This document shows, one piece after another, positions 1-8,067 of a DNA stretch of 64,000 nucleotides (position 1 is the stretch's first letter; every line of letters starts with the position of its first letter). Source of the stretch: DATELY01 sp035276085 (GTDB taxonomy: Bacteria > Pseudomonadota > Gammaproteobacteria > Steroidobacterales > Steroidobacteraceae); assembly GCA_035276085.1 (NCBI GenBank), contig DATELY010000262.1, forward strand, positions 19,174-83,173, read 5' to 3'. The notes under the pieces were generated by a model. That model searched no databases and had not been told where the DNA came from. It saw only the letters and a list, made by a program, of their open reading frames with translations. Position numbers and translations under genes: made by a program.

Positions 1-1978
1 ACCCCAGCGCCTTTCTCCGCTCGCGCAATGACGATGCCGAACGATGGAAGCTCAAGGCCTGCGACTTCGGCACGGCCGTGCCGAGTATGCGACGCAAGGT
101 CGCGCGCACCGTCGCCTTGTCGTCGTCGAAGCCGCCGTGATTCGTGGCGGCGGATGCATCGGGTGAATCCAATGCCTTCGTGTTCGGCGCAATCACCAGC
201 TCTGCCTTGCCACTCTTGAGCAGGCGTTGCAGGTCAGCGTCGGCACGCAAATACTTTTCCATCCCCAGAATCGGCTCACCGCGGTCGCGCAGCATGGGAA
301 TGCGCGCGAGCTCTTCGAAGGCATGCGACACCAGATACAGCAACGATTTGTTGTAGATGTGTGCGCAGTGATCGTCGCGCTCGGCCTGATCCGACAGCGC
401 GAATATCGCAAAGCGTTCGATCTTGTTGCGATTCAACGCCGGCACATAGTGCTGCTTGAACAGGGCAGTCGTGCATGCGGGCGCCCACAAGGTGCAGGAC
501 TCGATGTCGAGGCCCGCATCCACCAACGCCGTCACGAGCGGGGCATGGAAGATGCTGCCGGCGCTGTGGCCCACGAGGTGAATCTTCAGGGGACCGTTGG
601 GCAAGCCCGCCTGCATCTTTGCCAGGTGCCTCACGATCTGGCGCGCAGCGCCGGTGCCGCTCTGCGTTGCTGCCAGCGCGTTCTCTTTCATTTCATCCCA
701 GGCAGCCTTCCCTGACAGCACACGGGCAAGCGGCTCGAGCGCATCGTCGAGGCGATCGAGCATGAAGTCCTTCGCAGCATCGAGCGCACCTTCAGGACGG
801 CGTTTCTTGAGCGCTTCGCCGAGGATGTTCTTGACGGTGGACCAATAGTCGCTGTGCCAGATGAACGTGAGCGGATAGATCCCGGCACCCAACATGGCCG
901 CGCGATAATCGGCCAGGCGTTGCACGGCAATGTCTTCGCCGACGAGGCCTCCATGTGCGTACAACAGCAGATGTCGATACTTCGCCGCGCCCTTCGGCCC
1001 GATGGCGCCGGGAATTTCGGTCTTGAAGAGTTGTTCGACTTCATGCGCCGAGGTGCCGTAGTTGCCGCTCGCTTTCAGGGCGCCGTCATTGCCGATGCTG
1101 ATGATGTGCGGCCGCAGATCGTGATACGAGTAGGCGATCGACAGCCCCGATGACGCGGCATGCGCTGTGGCGGTGGACGCACCCCGCACCAGCTCGATCG
1201 GCGCGCCGAGACGGGCAACCCACACGTCCGATCCGTTCGCGAGCCAGTCGTCATAGCTGATGCGCGCGAAGCCGGCCTTGCCCCACTTCGTGCTCCAGGA
1301 GTTCTGAAGCCAGAAGCCGCCCGCGTCGTACGCGACGATGGCGAACGCATGCGCGCCCAGGATCTTCTCCGAGAGCTCGACGATCCCGTCGTCGCCGACA
1401 TCCTCCCAACCGGCATGCACGTCAGCCGTTGCGTAGAGAATGCCCACCTCGGCGATCGCGCTGTGCATCGCGACGATGTCCTTGTGATTGACGCGGTAAT
1501 AGGCGCCGAGAGGGCGGCGCAACGCATCCGTGGTTCGTGCTTCGTTCAAGCCCTGGAATTGGCTCTTGTTGTTCTTCGTCGGCTTCGATTCCCAATATTG
1601 CTCCGCGCATACCCCATGCTTGTGCCAGCCCTTCATCGCACCGCGCGCGCTCGATCCGGCGTAATTCTCGCCAGGCCATTCGTCATAGCGCTTCGCGAGC
1701 TCGTACAGCATGCGGGCGCTGACCGGCGTGCAATCGGAAACGACTTTGCGCGTCGTGAGCAGATAGTTCACGACCGTCGCCAGGCCATAGCCGGTGCAGG
1801 CGCCTTCGCTGCCTTGATTGAGGATGGGAATGTTGCGCGCTCGATAGCTATCGAGACTCACATGCGTTGGCACCTCCACCAACGTCGGCGCGTACATCTT
1901 GTCGCGAAAGTCGAGCGTGTCGGGTCGCGCGTCGTAGGTGCGCTTGATCTTGCGAGTGGATTTCTTCTTCGTCGCCAT
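1..1978 (-). CDS. papain-like cysteine peptidase fused to alpha/beta hydrolase (partial, C-terminus beyond window)
   Basis: The frame is open from the ATG at 1978 to the window edge, giving 659 residues without a stop. The N-terminal third is a C1 papain-like domain: NQGSEGACTGYG carries the nucleophile Cys61, GAHAFAIVAYD the His210 and WLQNSWSTKWG the Asn226, all in the canonical order and spacing. No signal peptide or obvious propeptide is seen; the start is Lys/Arg-rich (MATKKKSTRKIKR). The second half has a lipase/esterase elbow, VGHSAG with Ser472, preceded by an oxyanion-like YAHGG segment. A GGGAGGA ribosome site sits 9 nt before the ATG. Fusion of a cysteine protease to a serine hydrolase is uncommon; role and substrate are unknown. 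The AT-poor codon use matches the neighbours. Confidence 0.82.
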   Translation of the reverse strand, partial: MATKKKSTRKIKRTYDARPDTLDFRDKMYAPTLVEVPTHVSLDSYRARNIPILNQGSEGACTGYGLATVVNYLLTTRKVVSDCTPVSARMLYELAKRYDEWPGENYAGSSARGAMKGWHKHGVCAEQYWESKPTKNNKSQFQGLNEARTTDALRRPLGAYYRVNHKDIVAMHSAIAEVGILYATADVHAGWEDVGDDGIVELSEKILGAHAFAIVAYDAGGFWLQNSWSTKWGKAGFARISYDDWLANGSDVWVARLGAPIELVRGASTATAHAASSGLSIAYSYHDLRPHIISIGNDGALKASGNYGTSAHEVEQLFKTEIPGAIGPKGAAKYRHLLLYAHGGLVGEDIAVQRLADYRAAMLGAGIYPLTFIWHSDYWSTVKNILGEALKKRRPEGALDAAKDFMLDRLDDALEPLARVLSGKAAWDEMKENALAATQSGTGAARQIVRHLAKMQAGLPNGPLKIHLVGHSAGSIFHAPLVTALVDAGLDIESCTLWAPACTTALFKQHYVPALNRNKIERFAIFALSDQAERDDHCAHIYNKSLLYLVSHAFEELARIPMLRDRGEPILGMEKYLRADADLQRLLKSGKAELVIAPNTKALDSPDASAATNHGGFDDDKATVRATLRRILGTAVPKSQALSFHRSASSLRERRKALG

Positions 1979-2300
1979 GGTGGTACGTCCTCCCGACGCA
2001 TTCGTAATCGCTGTTGTTGGCTGGTCGAGATGCTAGCGAGGGCATCCGGAGGGGGGAAGGATGATGCCCGTTTGGGCTAGGCGGGTTGAACATCGACCAG
2101 TTAGCCACTGGTCGCATCTAACACCTGCATCCAGAACGCGTTCCCTCCCCTGCGCAGCGGGGAGGGCTAGGGTGGGGCGTTCGAGAGAGCGATGCGCTCG
2201 ATAACCAGCCCCCATCCTGTCCTTCCCCCGCTGTCGCAAGGGAAGGGACGCACGCTTCGGTATCGAAGTAATTGCCACAAGCCACGAGCACTCTGCGCCT
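1979..2300. other. intergenic gap with dispersed repeat
   Basis: This 322-nt gap lies between the start of the protease-hydrolase fusion and the end of the amine oxidase gene. About a third of it is the hairpin repeat listed separately. No conserved reading frame or RNA gene is seen in the rest. Confidence 0.7.
2141..2252. repeat. dispersed intergenic hairpin repeat, family 1, copy A
   Basis: Two GC-rich hairpins (CCCTCCCC...GGGGAGGG and CCTTCCCCC...GGGAAGGG) flank a centre containing GCGATGCGCTCGAT and CCCCCATCCTGTCCTTC. Related copies are at 17555-17715, 53707-53894 (inverted) and 60960-61074. All are intergenic. Confidence 0.8.
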
Positions 2301-3629
2301 CTACGTGCGCGTACGCGCGGACGCGCGCAACATTTCGCGGGCGACGCGCTCTCCGCTTTGTAATGCGCCGGCTACTGTTCCTGCCAGTTCGCCGTCGGCG
2401 TCGGCGGCTTCGCCTGCGAAAAAGAGTGTGCCGAGCAGCGGACGCGCCAATGCTTTGCGGGCCGAGGTTCCTCCGGCGAGCACGTAGCTGTAGGCACCGC
2501 GCGCGAACGGATCGGTTTGCCAGTTGTGCAGGCTCGCGGCCTGGAATTGTTCGCGCACACCGGCGCGACGGCCGAAGATTGCCTCGAGACTGGACAACGC
2601 CGTGGCGGTGAGCTCGTCGTCGCTGAGCGAGGAGAGCCGTTCGGCGTTTGGACCTGCGGTCCACGCCGTCAGGAGTGCGGCTCGCAACGGCAGCAACGTC
2701 CAGAAGGTGGGGAACGGCGAGCCCGGCGCATGAAAGAATGCCGCGCGCCGATAGCGCCCGGCATGGAGCTGCTCCCAGAAGCGCGACTGAAACTGCAGCA
2801 GCACTTTGAGCACCGGGCCCATGGCCAGCAGATCGAGTGCCGCACGTTTGGCCTTGAGCGGCGGCTCGAATCGGACCGTTCCGGCGTGCTCGGGCGCACC
2901 CTGCAGCACTCCCAGTGGCAACGTGATGATGGCGCGCGGCGCGCTGAAGAGGATCCGGCGTCCTGACTGAATGGCTTCGATCTCGACACGGCCGCGGCGC
3001 CAGCTCACCGTGTGCACGATCGTATTGAGCTGCACTCGCACCCGGTTCTGGTTCGCCGCGCTCAACAACGCTCCGAGCAGCACTGCATAGCCATTGACCG
3101 GACGCAGTGTCGGCGCATCGGCCGCGGCCTGCCCCGCCCATTCGTCCAGGATGTCCAGCGTGCTGACGCGCGTTGCATCGGCCGCGTCGAATCCCTGCAC
3201 GAGCATGCAGGCAAACTCGCGCACGGGCTGGGTCAGCACGCGCGCAGCGTAGCGATCGAGAAACTGAGCGAACGGCAGGTCGCGCTTCGGCTTGCCCACT
3301 TTGCGCAGACCCGCGCGCATCTGCTCGAACATGTCGTCGCCATCCTGCAGGCGACCATCGCGCAGACTCCACCGTGTCTGCACGGCATCCATGGCCGTTG
3401 CATTCGCGCGCGCGAGCCAGCGCATGATCACCGCTGCCTGCCCGTGGATGAACTCCGCGCCGAGTTCGAGCGGTACAGGCGCTTGCGGCTCGTACCGCGT
3501 ATGAATGCGACCGCCGATGCGATCGCGCGCCTCCAGCACGCAAACCGACTGCCCGGCGCGGCCGAGATCTGCGGCGGCTGCCAACCCCGCCGCCCCGGCG
3601 CCGATGACGATGACGTCGTAACCGATCAC
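2301..3629 (-). CDS. flavin monoamine oxidase family protein
   Basis: This 442-residue protein is predicted to be an FAD-dependent amine oxidase that deaminates amines to aldehydes, releasing hydrogen peroxide. The N-terminus is a Rossmann dinucleotide fold (VIVIGAGAAGLAAA) followed by the GG-doublet FAD motif DRIGGRIHT. Near the C-terminus GTLFFAGEAAD...GTVAGAL is the conserved FAD-binding segment of the MAO/LSD1/polyamine oxidase family. There is no signal peptide, so it is probably cytoplasmic. The start is GTG at 3629 with GAGGAGAG just upstream; longer overlapping frames lack family motifs. It stands alone between a repeat and a decayed gene, so the substrate cannot be inferred from context. 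Confidence 0.88.
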   Translation of the reverse strand: MIGYDVIVIGAGAAGLAAAADLGRAGQSVCVLEARDRIGGRIHTRYEPQAPVPLELGAEFIHGQAAVIMRWLARANATAMDAVQTRWSLRDGRLQDGDDMFEQMRAGLRKVGKPKRDLPFAQFLDRYAARVLTQPVREFACMLVQGFDAADATRVSTLDILDEWAGQAAADAPTLRPVNGYAVLLGALLSAANQNRVRVQLNTIVHTVSWRRGRVEIEAIQSGRRILFSAPRAIITLPLGVLQGAPEHAGTVRFEPPLKAKRAALDLLAMGPVLKVLLQFQSRFWEQLHAGRYRRAAFFHAPGSPFPTFWTLLPLRAALLTAWTAGPNAERLSSLSDDELTATALSSLEAIFGRRAGVREQFQAASLHNWQTDPFARGAYSYVLAGGTSARKALARPLLGTLFFAGEAADADGELAGTVAGALQSGERVAREMLRASARTRT

Positions 3630-3689
3630 TCACTCTCCTCTTACGGGTGGGGCCGATACCGGAACGCGCACGATCCGCAGCAATGCTGG

Positions 3690-4035
3690 AGCAACTTACC
3701 CGCCTTCTTGCCCGTCAGATCGTTGTACAGCGTCTCGATGAACGGAAAACCGTACGTCACGAAGTCATCGCCCATGTGCACGACGTTCGACCGGGAAAAG
3801 AACACGATGGAGTCGCCATCCGTGTGGCCGCTTTCGAAGTGCAATGCGCGGATGTCCTCGCCGTTCAAATGGACCGTCATCGAGTGATCGAACGTGAGAA
3901 TGGGCAGCGCTTGCCTGGGCTGCGCGGGCATGTCGCTCTTCATGGCGCCGCCCGTGCCCGCGGAGCTGCCGGATTCGAGGCGCTTACGCACGTTGTCATG
4001 TGCTTCGATTCCGCCGTAACCGTTGTTGCTCCAGC
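3690..4035 (-). pseudogene. remnant of an MBL-fold metallo-hydrolase
   Basis: A minus-strand stretch encodes the middle of a metallo-beta-lactamase-fold hydrolase: EAHDNVRKRL, then a segment ending LPILTFDHSMTVHLNGE, then HTDGDSIVFF and VVHMGDDFV followed by GFPFI. The HxHxDH metal-binding motif that should lie upstream is absent, and the C-terminal third with the final metal His (GHG) is replaced by unrelated sequence. The flanking residues of the open frame (from 4402 and down to 3641) do not look like this family. I read this as a doubly truncated gene fossil, not a working enzyme. Confidence 0.65.
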
Positions 4036-4165
4036 GACAGGCTAGCGACAACGAGAGGAGGGAGCAATGATCGCCTGGATGTCGGATCGCTCCATCGGCC
4101 GCCGTCCTTGGGGAGTACCTTGCTAACATCGCGGCCCTTGATGCGCACTCAACAAGGAGATGATC

Positions 4166-4525
4166 ATGGCTCGATATGTCGATGGTTTCGTAGTACCCGT
4201 ACCGAAGAAGAACGTGGCGGCCTATCGCAAGCTGGCGCGCAAGGCAGGAAAAATCTGGAAGGAATACGGCGCGCTCGAATACGTGGAGTGTGTCGCGGAC
4301 GACGTGAAGCCCGGCAAGCAGACGTCGTTCCCGCAGGCCGTAAAGCTGAAGCCCAACGAAATCGCCTGGTTCTCGTGGATCGTGTACAAGTCGCGCCGGC
4401 ATCGCGATCAGGTGAATGCAAAAGTGATGAAGGACCCGCGCCTGGCAGCGATGGGCCCTGACACGATGCCGTTCGACGGCAAGCGAATGATCTATGGCGG
4501 CTTCAAGGCGATGGTGGATATGTAG
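4166..4525 (+). CDS. DUF1428 family protein (YbaA-like)
   Basis: This 119-residue protein matches the small DUF1428 family: it starts MARYVDGFVVPVPKKN, contains ECVADDVKPG, AWFSWIVYKSR and ends KRMIYGGFKAMVDM. The fold is a dimeric ferredoxin-like alpha/beta barrel in known members; the biochemical role is unknown. I chose ATG 4166 rather than 4160 because AAGGAG (4154-4159) is 6 nt before 4166 but directly abuts 4160. It is flanked by a decayed MBL gene upstream and a glyoxalase fragment immediately downstream, so it appears to survive in a degraded neighbourhood. Confidence 0.87.
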   Translation: MARYVDGFVVPVPKKNVAAYRKLARKAGKIWKEYGALEYVECVADDVKPGKQTSFPQAVKLKPNEIAWFSWIVYKSRRHRDQVNAKVMKDPRLAAMGPDTMPFDGKRMIYGGFKAMVDM

Positions 4526-4629
4526 AGCTCCCCAAGGACTATGGCTTCATGTATCAGCACGGCTACGAAGATCTGGATGGACACCTATGGGAGGTGTTCT
4601 ACATGGATCCGAATGCGCAACCATCCTGA
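4522..4629 (+). pseudogene. C-terminal remnant of a VOC/glyoxalase family protein
   Basis: In a different frame from DUF1428, and overlapping its stop, the sequence reads GYVELPKDYGFMYQHGYED followed by LDGHLWEVFYMDP and a stop at 4627-4629. This is the C-terminal signature of the vicinal-oxygen-chelate (glyoxalase/bleomycin resistance-like) family, including the metal-ligand Glu in the WEVFYMDP strand. The N-terminal three quarters are missing and no start codon with a ribosome site exists. VOC genes are often neighbours of DUF1428 genes, so a deletion joining the two is the likely origin. Confidence 0.75.
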
Positions 4630-4713
4630 GTTGCGCGTGGCTGTACGAGCTCTGCCCTCTGAAACGGGCGATCGCTACGGTAAGCTGCACGGGTGCTCAT
4701 TGCAGGAGTCACC

Positions 4714-5589
4714 ATGACAACCGATCACTCGGGCGATCCGCCTCCGTTCTCACGCCGCGAGTTCACAGCGCTCTCCATCGCTGCCGGCGTTGTCGCGGCA
4801 ACGCGCGCCGGTGCCGCAGAGATCCCGACGGAACAGGCAGTCGAAATACGCACACCGAGTGGCGTGTGCGACGCGGTCGTCGTCCATCCCGAAGGCAAGG
4901 AGCCATGGCCGGCGGCCATCCTGTTCACGGACGCATTCGGATTGCGGCCTGCGATGCGCGACATGGCGAAACGACTCGCGGCTGCCGGGTACGCGGTCCT
5001 CGTGCCGAATCCTTACTATCGGTCGACCAAGGCGCCGGGCATCAATGCGGCCAACTTCGATTTCCAGAATCCAGCCGACCGCGCCAAGCTGCAAGCGTTG
5101 CGCGCACCGCTCACCACGGACGCAGTCGCGCAGGATGCGAAGGCGTATCTCTCCTATCTGGATGCACAGCCTTTCGTGAACAAGAAGGCAACTGCCGGCG
5201 CGTTCGGTTATTGCATGGGTGGGCTCATGACACTGCAGGCGGCTGCCGGTGTGCCGAATCGCATCGGTGCCGGTGCATCCTTCCACGGTGGCGGCCTCGT
5301 GACGGACAAGCCGGACAGTCCGCATCTGGCCGTGCCCAAGATGAAAGGCGAGTATCTCATCGCGATTGCCGCGAACGATGATGCAGCTCAACCCGACGCG
5401 AAGACGAAGCTCGTGGAAGCATTCCGCGCTGCGAAGATTCCCGCGAACGTGGCAGTGTACGAAGGCACGATGCACGGTTGGTGCGTGCAGGACATGCCGG
5501 CGCGGGAGGGTAAGCCGATCTACAACGAAGCGCAGGCAGAGCGGGCGTGGAGTGAGCTGGTCGCGTTGTTCAAACGCAGACTGGTCTGA
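4714..5589 (+). CDS. dienelactone hydrolase family protein, Tat-exported
   Basis: This 291-residue alpha/beta hydrolase belongs to the dienelactone hydrolase family, whose nucleophile is cysteine. GYCMGG carries Cys167 and MHGW carries His254; an acidic residue near NDDAAQ completes the usual Cys-Asp-His triad. The N-terminus has a twin-arginine signal (SRREF followed by a hydrophobic stretch and an AGA-A cleavage site), so it is probably exported folded to the periplasm. The ATG at 4714 is preceded by AGGAG (4704-4708); a GTG 21 nt upstream is in frame but has no ribosome site. The natural ester substrate is not evident from context. Confidence 0.87.
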   Translation: MTTDHSGDPPPFSRREFTALSIAAGVVAATRAGAAEIPTEQAVEIRTPSGVCDAVVVHPEGKEPWPAAILFTDAFGLRPAMRDMAKRLAAAGYAVLVPNPYYRSTKAPGINAANFDFQNPADRAKLQALRAPLTTDAVAQDAKAYLSYLDAQPFVNKKATAGAFGYCMGGLMTLQAAAGVPNRIGAGASFHGGGLVTDKPDSPHLAVPKMKGEYLIAIAANDDAAQPDAKTKLVEAFRAAKIPANVAVYEGTMHGWCVQDMPAREGKPIYNEAQAERAWSELVALFKRRLV

Positions 5590-5696
5590 AGCCATCGAGG
5601 CGTAGCGGCGGCAGTATGAAATGCCTGCCGCGCGATCGTCCAGTCGTGGCGGTTTCTGACTCCAATTCGCGTGGCGCTTGGGCTAGCCTGCCCCGC

Positions 5697-6176
5697 ATGA
5701 GCCAGTTCACGTATCAGCTCGCCCGAACGTCCGACGCGGAGACGATCTCGCATCTGTCGCGTTCGCTGATCGAAGTCGGGCTGCAGCCGGCGTGGTCGGT
5801 GCAGCGTGTGCGCTGGCACATTCGTCATCGGGAGAGCGTGGTGCTCGCCGCCAAGGCCGGTAGCACCCTCGTGGGCTTTGCGATCATGGAGTTCCACGAC
5901 TCCGATGCGCACCTGAATCTACTGGGCGTATTGCCGCGCTATCAGCGCACCGGCGTCGGGCGTGAGCTGCTCGCCTGGCTGGAAGCCAGTGCGATCACCG
6001 CGGGCACGTTCCTGATCAAGCTCGAAGTGCGCGCCGGTAACGTCGCAGGCCGCGCTTTTTACAGCGGCCTGGGGTATCGCGAGGTAGGAGAAGTGCCGGG
6101 TTACTACCAAGGCCGCGAGACTGCAGTACGCATGTCTCGCGACCTTCGGTTGAATTGCACCAGCTTCGAGAAGTGA
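5697..6176 (+). CDS. GNAT family N-acetyltransferase
   Basis: This 159-residue protein is a single-domain GNAT acetyltransferase. The acetyl-CoA pyrophosphate-binding motif A is present as LLGVLPRYQRTGVGRELLAWL, and motif B as NVAGRAFYSGLGYREVGEV. The substrate is unknown. I start at ATG 5697 (MSQFTYQLAR) where family similarity begins; an in-frame ATG at 5616 would add 27 residues with no domain character. Neither has a strong ribosome site. It is a single gene, tail-to-tail with the coiled-coil gene on the other strand. Confidence 0.85.
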   Translation: MSQFTYQLARTSDAETISHLSRSLIEVGLQPAWSVQRVRWHIRHRESVVLAAKAGSTLVGFAIMEFHDSDAHLNLLGVLPRYQRTGVGRELLAWLEASAITAGTFLIKLEVRAGNVAGRAFYSGLGYREVGEVPGYYQGRETAVRMSRDLRLNCTSFEK

Positions 6177-6187
6177 CAGGCTGCTAA

Positions 6188-6946
6188 TCAGCCGACTTTA
6201 CGGAGCCGTTGGTTCATCTGCTCCGGCTTTGCCTTCGAGGGTCCCTGCTCGATCGCTTCGATGAGCTTCGTGTCCAGCTCAGGCAGCGCGGGCACATCCT
6301 TCTCTTCCGTGACCAGAGGCTTCAACTGGTCACGCAGTTTCACCGTCAACTCGTGCAGCTCGCGGTACTGCGTGATCAGCTTGCTGACCTCGGTCAGCTT
6401 TTGATCCTGCTTCTGCTTTTCGGCACGCAGCGTGTTGAAGGAGGTTTCGACCTGACGACGCGCATCGGCTTCGTCCTGCTTTTCCTTCTTCAGCGCCTTC
6501 AGCTTTTTGACGACGTTTTCCGGGGTGTCGGCCAGCGACGTGTTGATCGCCTTCAGTGCCTTCTCTTTCTCGGCCAGGCGATCCTTCAGCTTCTGCAGTT
6601 CACCGGCGGAGGTCGCACGCTCCGTGGCGATCTGCGTGGTCGCCTTTTCCAAGGCGGCGGTCAGCTCGGCGACCTTCGCTTCCGCTGCCGTCTGGGCGTG
6701 CGCGGTGGTCACGAGCTTCTTGTCCATTTCAGCAATGGCCGTCTTGGCCTGCTCTTTTGCCTGGGCAACGTCGACTTCTGACTGCGCCACCTTCTTCAGC
6801 GCGGCCTCGAATGCCGGACGGAGCTCTTCGGTCTTGGCGTTGGGGTCCAGTTTCAGGGCATCCGTGACCACGCGGATCAGCATCTGTTTGCCGATCGCCA
6901 GTTCCTTCCAAATCTTCAGCTGCAGCTCGAATTGGGCTTGATCCAC
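6188..6946 (-). CDS. long coiled-coil protein of unknown function
   Basis: This 252-residue, Lys/Glu/Ala-rich, cysteine-free protein has no signal peptide or membrane segment. Residues 50-215 are almost unbroken heptad-like sequence (for example KKLVTTAHAQTAAEAKVAEL and EKEKALKAINTSLADTPENV), predicting a long alpha-helical coiled coil. The start is GTG at 6946 with AAGG about 8 nt upstream. The N-terminal 45 residues (MDQAQFELQLKIWKELAIGK) look like a short helical head. It may be a structural or scaffold protein; I do not recognise the family. Confidence 0.78.
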   Translation of the reverse strand: MDQAQFELQLKIWKELAIGKQMLIRVVTDALKLDPNAKTEELRPAFEAALKKVAQSEVDVAQAKEQAKTAIAEMDKKLVTTAHAQTAAEAKVAELTAALEKATTQIATERATSAGELQKLKDRLAEKEKALKAINTSLADTPENVVKKLKALKKEKQDEADARRQVETSFNTLRAEKQKQDQKLTEVSKLITQYRELHELTVKLRDQLKPLVTEEKDVPALPELDTKLIEAIEQGPSKAKPEQMNQRLRKVG

Positions 6947-7262
6947 ATTACTACCTTAAGTCGGGGGGAGGGTTGGGGGCCGCGGATTGTAGTCTAGAAC
7001 GAGCCTCCAGGCCGAGCTTCGTTCCACTACAACCGCGTGCGGCGATTGCTGCCTGCTCGTTGAGGGTGGTCACGGCCGCGACATAACGATGCGGGGTGAG
7101 GAAGGCGCTGGGCTCTTGGGCTTACGGGCCAGAAACAGCGCGCTCGGCGATATGTTCCTTCTTTGCCCTTCGTGGCCGAAAGCCCTCCGGACCTTCCCGG
7201 CCCTCTCCCTGTGTCCGGTTCGCTATCCTTGCGGCCCCTCAAGCGCCTAGCGGAGCCTCAGA
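6947..7262. other. divergent intergenic region
   Basis: This 316-nt gap separates the divergent coiled-coil and AIM24-family genes and must hold promoters for both. I see no confident -35/-10 pair. A short GCTTACGGGCCAG segment near 7120 resembles part of hairpin family 3. Small open frames here lack ribosome sites. Confidence 0.6.
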
Positions 7263-8060
7263 ATGGCAATGGACGTAGTGGATTACGAGATCTTCGGCGA
7301 CGACATGCAGTACGTGGAGATCGAGCTCGATCCCGGCGAGGCTGCCATCGGCGAGGCAGGCGCCATGATGATGATGCAGGACGGGGTGGACATGGACACC
7401 GTCTTCGGCGACGGCTCGGCGCAGCAGGGCGGCGTGTTCGGCAAGCTGCTCGGCGCCGGCAAGCGCCTGGTTACCGGCGAATCGCTGTTCACCACCGTCT
7501 TCCACAACGAAGCGCGGGTCAAACGCCGCGTTGCGTTCGCAGCCCCCTACCCCGGCAAGATCGTTGCGGTGAAGCTCTCCGATATCGGCGGCACCCTGAT
7601 CTGTCAGAAGGACAGCTTCCTCTGCGCCGCCCGCGGCGTGTCGCTGGGTATCGCCTTCCAGCGGAAATTGGGCGCCGGCCTGTTCGGCGGCGAAGGCTTC
7701 ATCATGCAGAAGCTCGACGGCGAGGGGATGGTGTTCGTACACGCCGGCGGCACCCTCTTGAGCCGCGACCTCCAGCCCGGCGAACGGCTGCGCGTGGACA
7801 CGGGTTGCGTCGTCGCCTTCCAGCCGAGCGTCGATTTCGACATTCAGTTCGTGGGCAAACTGAAGAGCGCCCTGTTCTCCGGCGAAGGCCTGTTCTTCGC
7901 CACCCTGACCGGTCCGGGCCGGATCTGGCTGCAGTCGCTCCCGTTCTCGCGCATGGCCAACCGCATCATCGCCTCCGCACCCGCCGCGGGCGGGCGCCGC
8001 GTCGGCGAAGGGTCGGTCCTCGGAGCACTGGGCGGACTCCTGGACGGCGACAACAATTGA
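7263..8060 (+). CDS. TIGR00266/AIM24 family protein
   Basis: This 265-residue protein belongs to the AIM24/TIGR00266 family: an early VEIELDPGEAAIGEAGAMM segment, repeated beta-strand units with GESLFTTVFHNE, and the C-terminal GPGRIWLQSLPFSRMANRI signature. Known members form trimeric beta-barrel rings resembling tryptophan RNA-binding proteins; their role is unclear, though mitochondrial AIM24 affects membrane complexes. GGAG 7 nt before the ATG fixes the start. It ends 7 nt before an M48 peptidase gene on the same strand, so the two are probably co-transcribed. Confidence 0.88.
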   Translation: MAMDVVDYEIFGDDMQYVEIELDPGEAAIGEAGAMMMMQDGVDMDTVFGDGSAQQGGVFGKLLGAGKRLVTGESLFTTVFHNEARVKRRVAFAAPYPGKIVAVKLSDIGGTLICQKDSFLCAARGVSLGIAFQRKLGAGLFGGEGFIMQKLDGEGMVFVHAGGTLLSRDLQPGERLRVDTGCVVAFQPSVDFDIQFVGKLKSALFSGEGLFFATLTGPGRIWLQSLPFSRMANRIIASAPAAGGRRVGEGSVLGALGGLLDGDNN

Positions 8061-8067
8061 TGCCGGC

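Noticed and set aside
2167..3633. 488-codon minus-strand frame parallel to the amine oxidase
   Set aside because: It is offset from the frame with the Rossmann and FAD motifs and is extremely Arg-rich.
4067..4126. 19-codon frame with a strong GAGGAGGG ribosome site before DUF1428
   Set aside because: It could be a leader peptide, but no codon pattern or conserved motif supports it, and it may be the remains of a decayed gene's 5' end.
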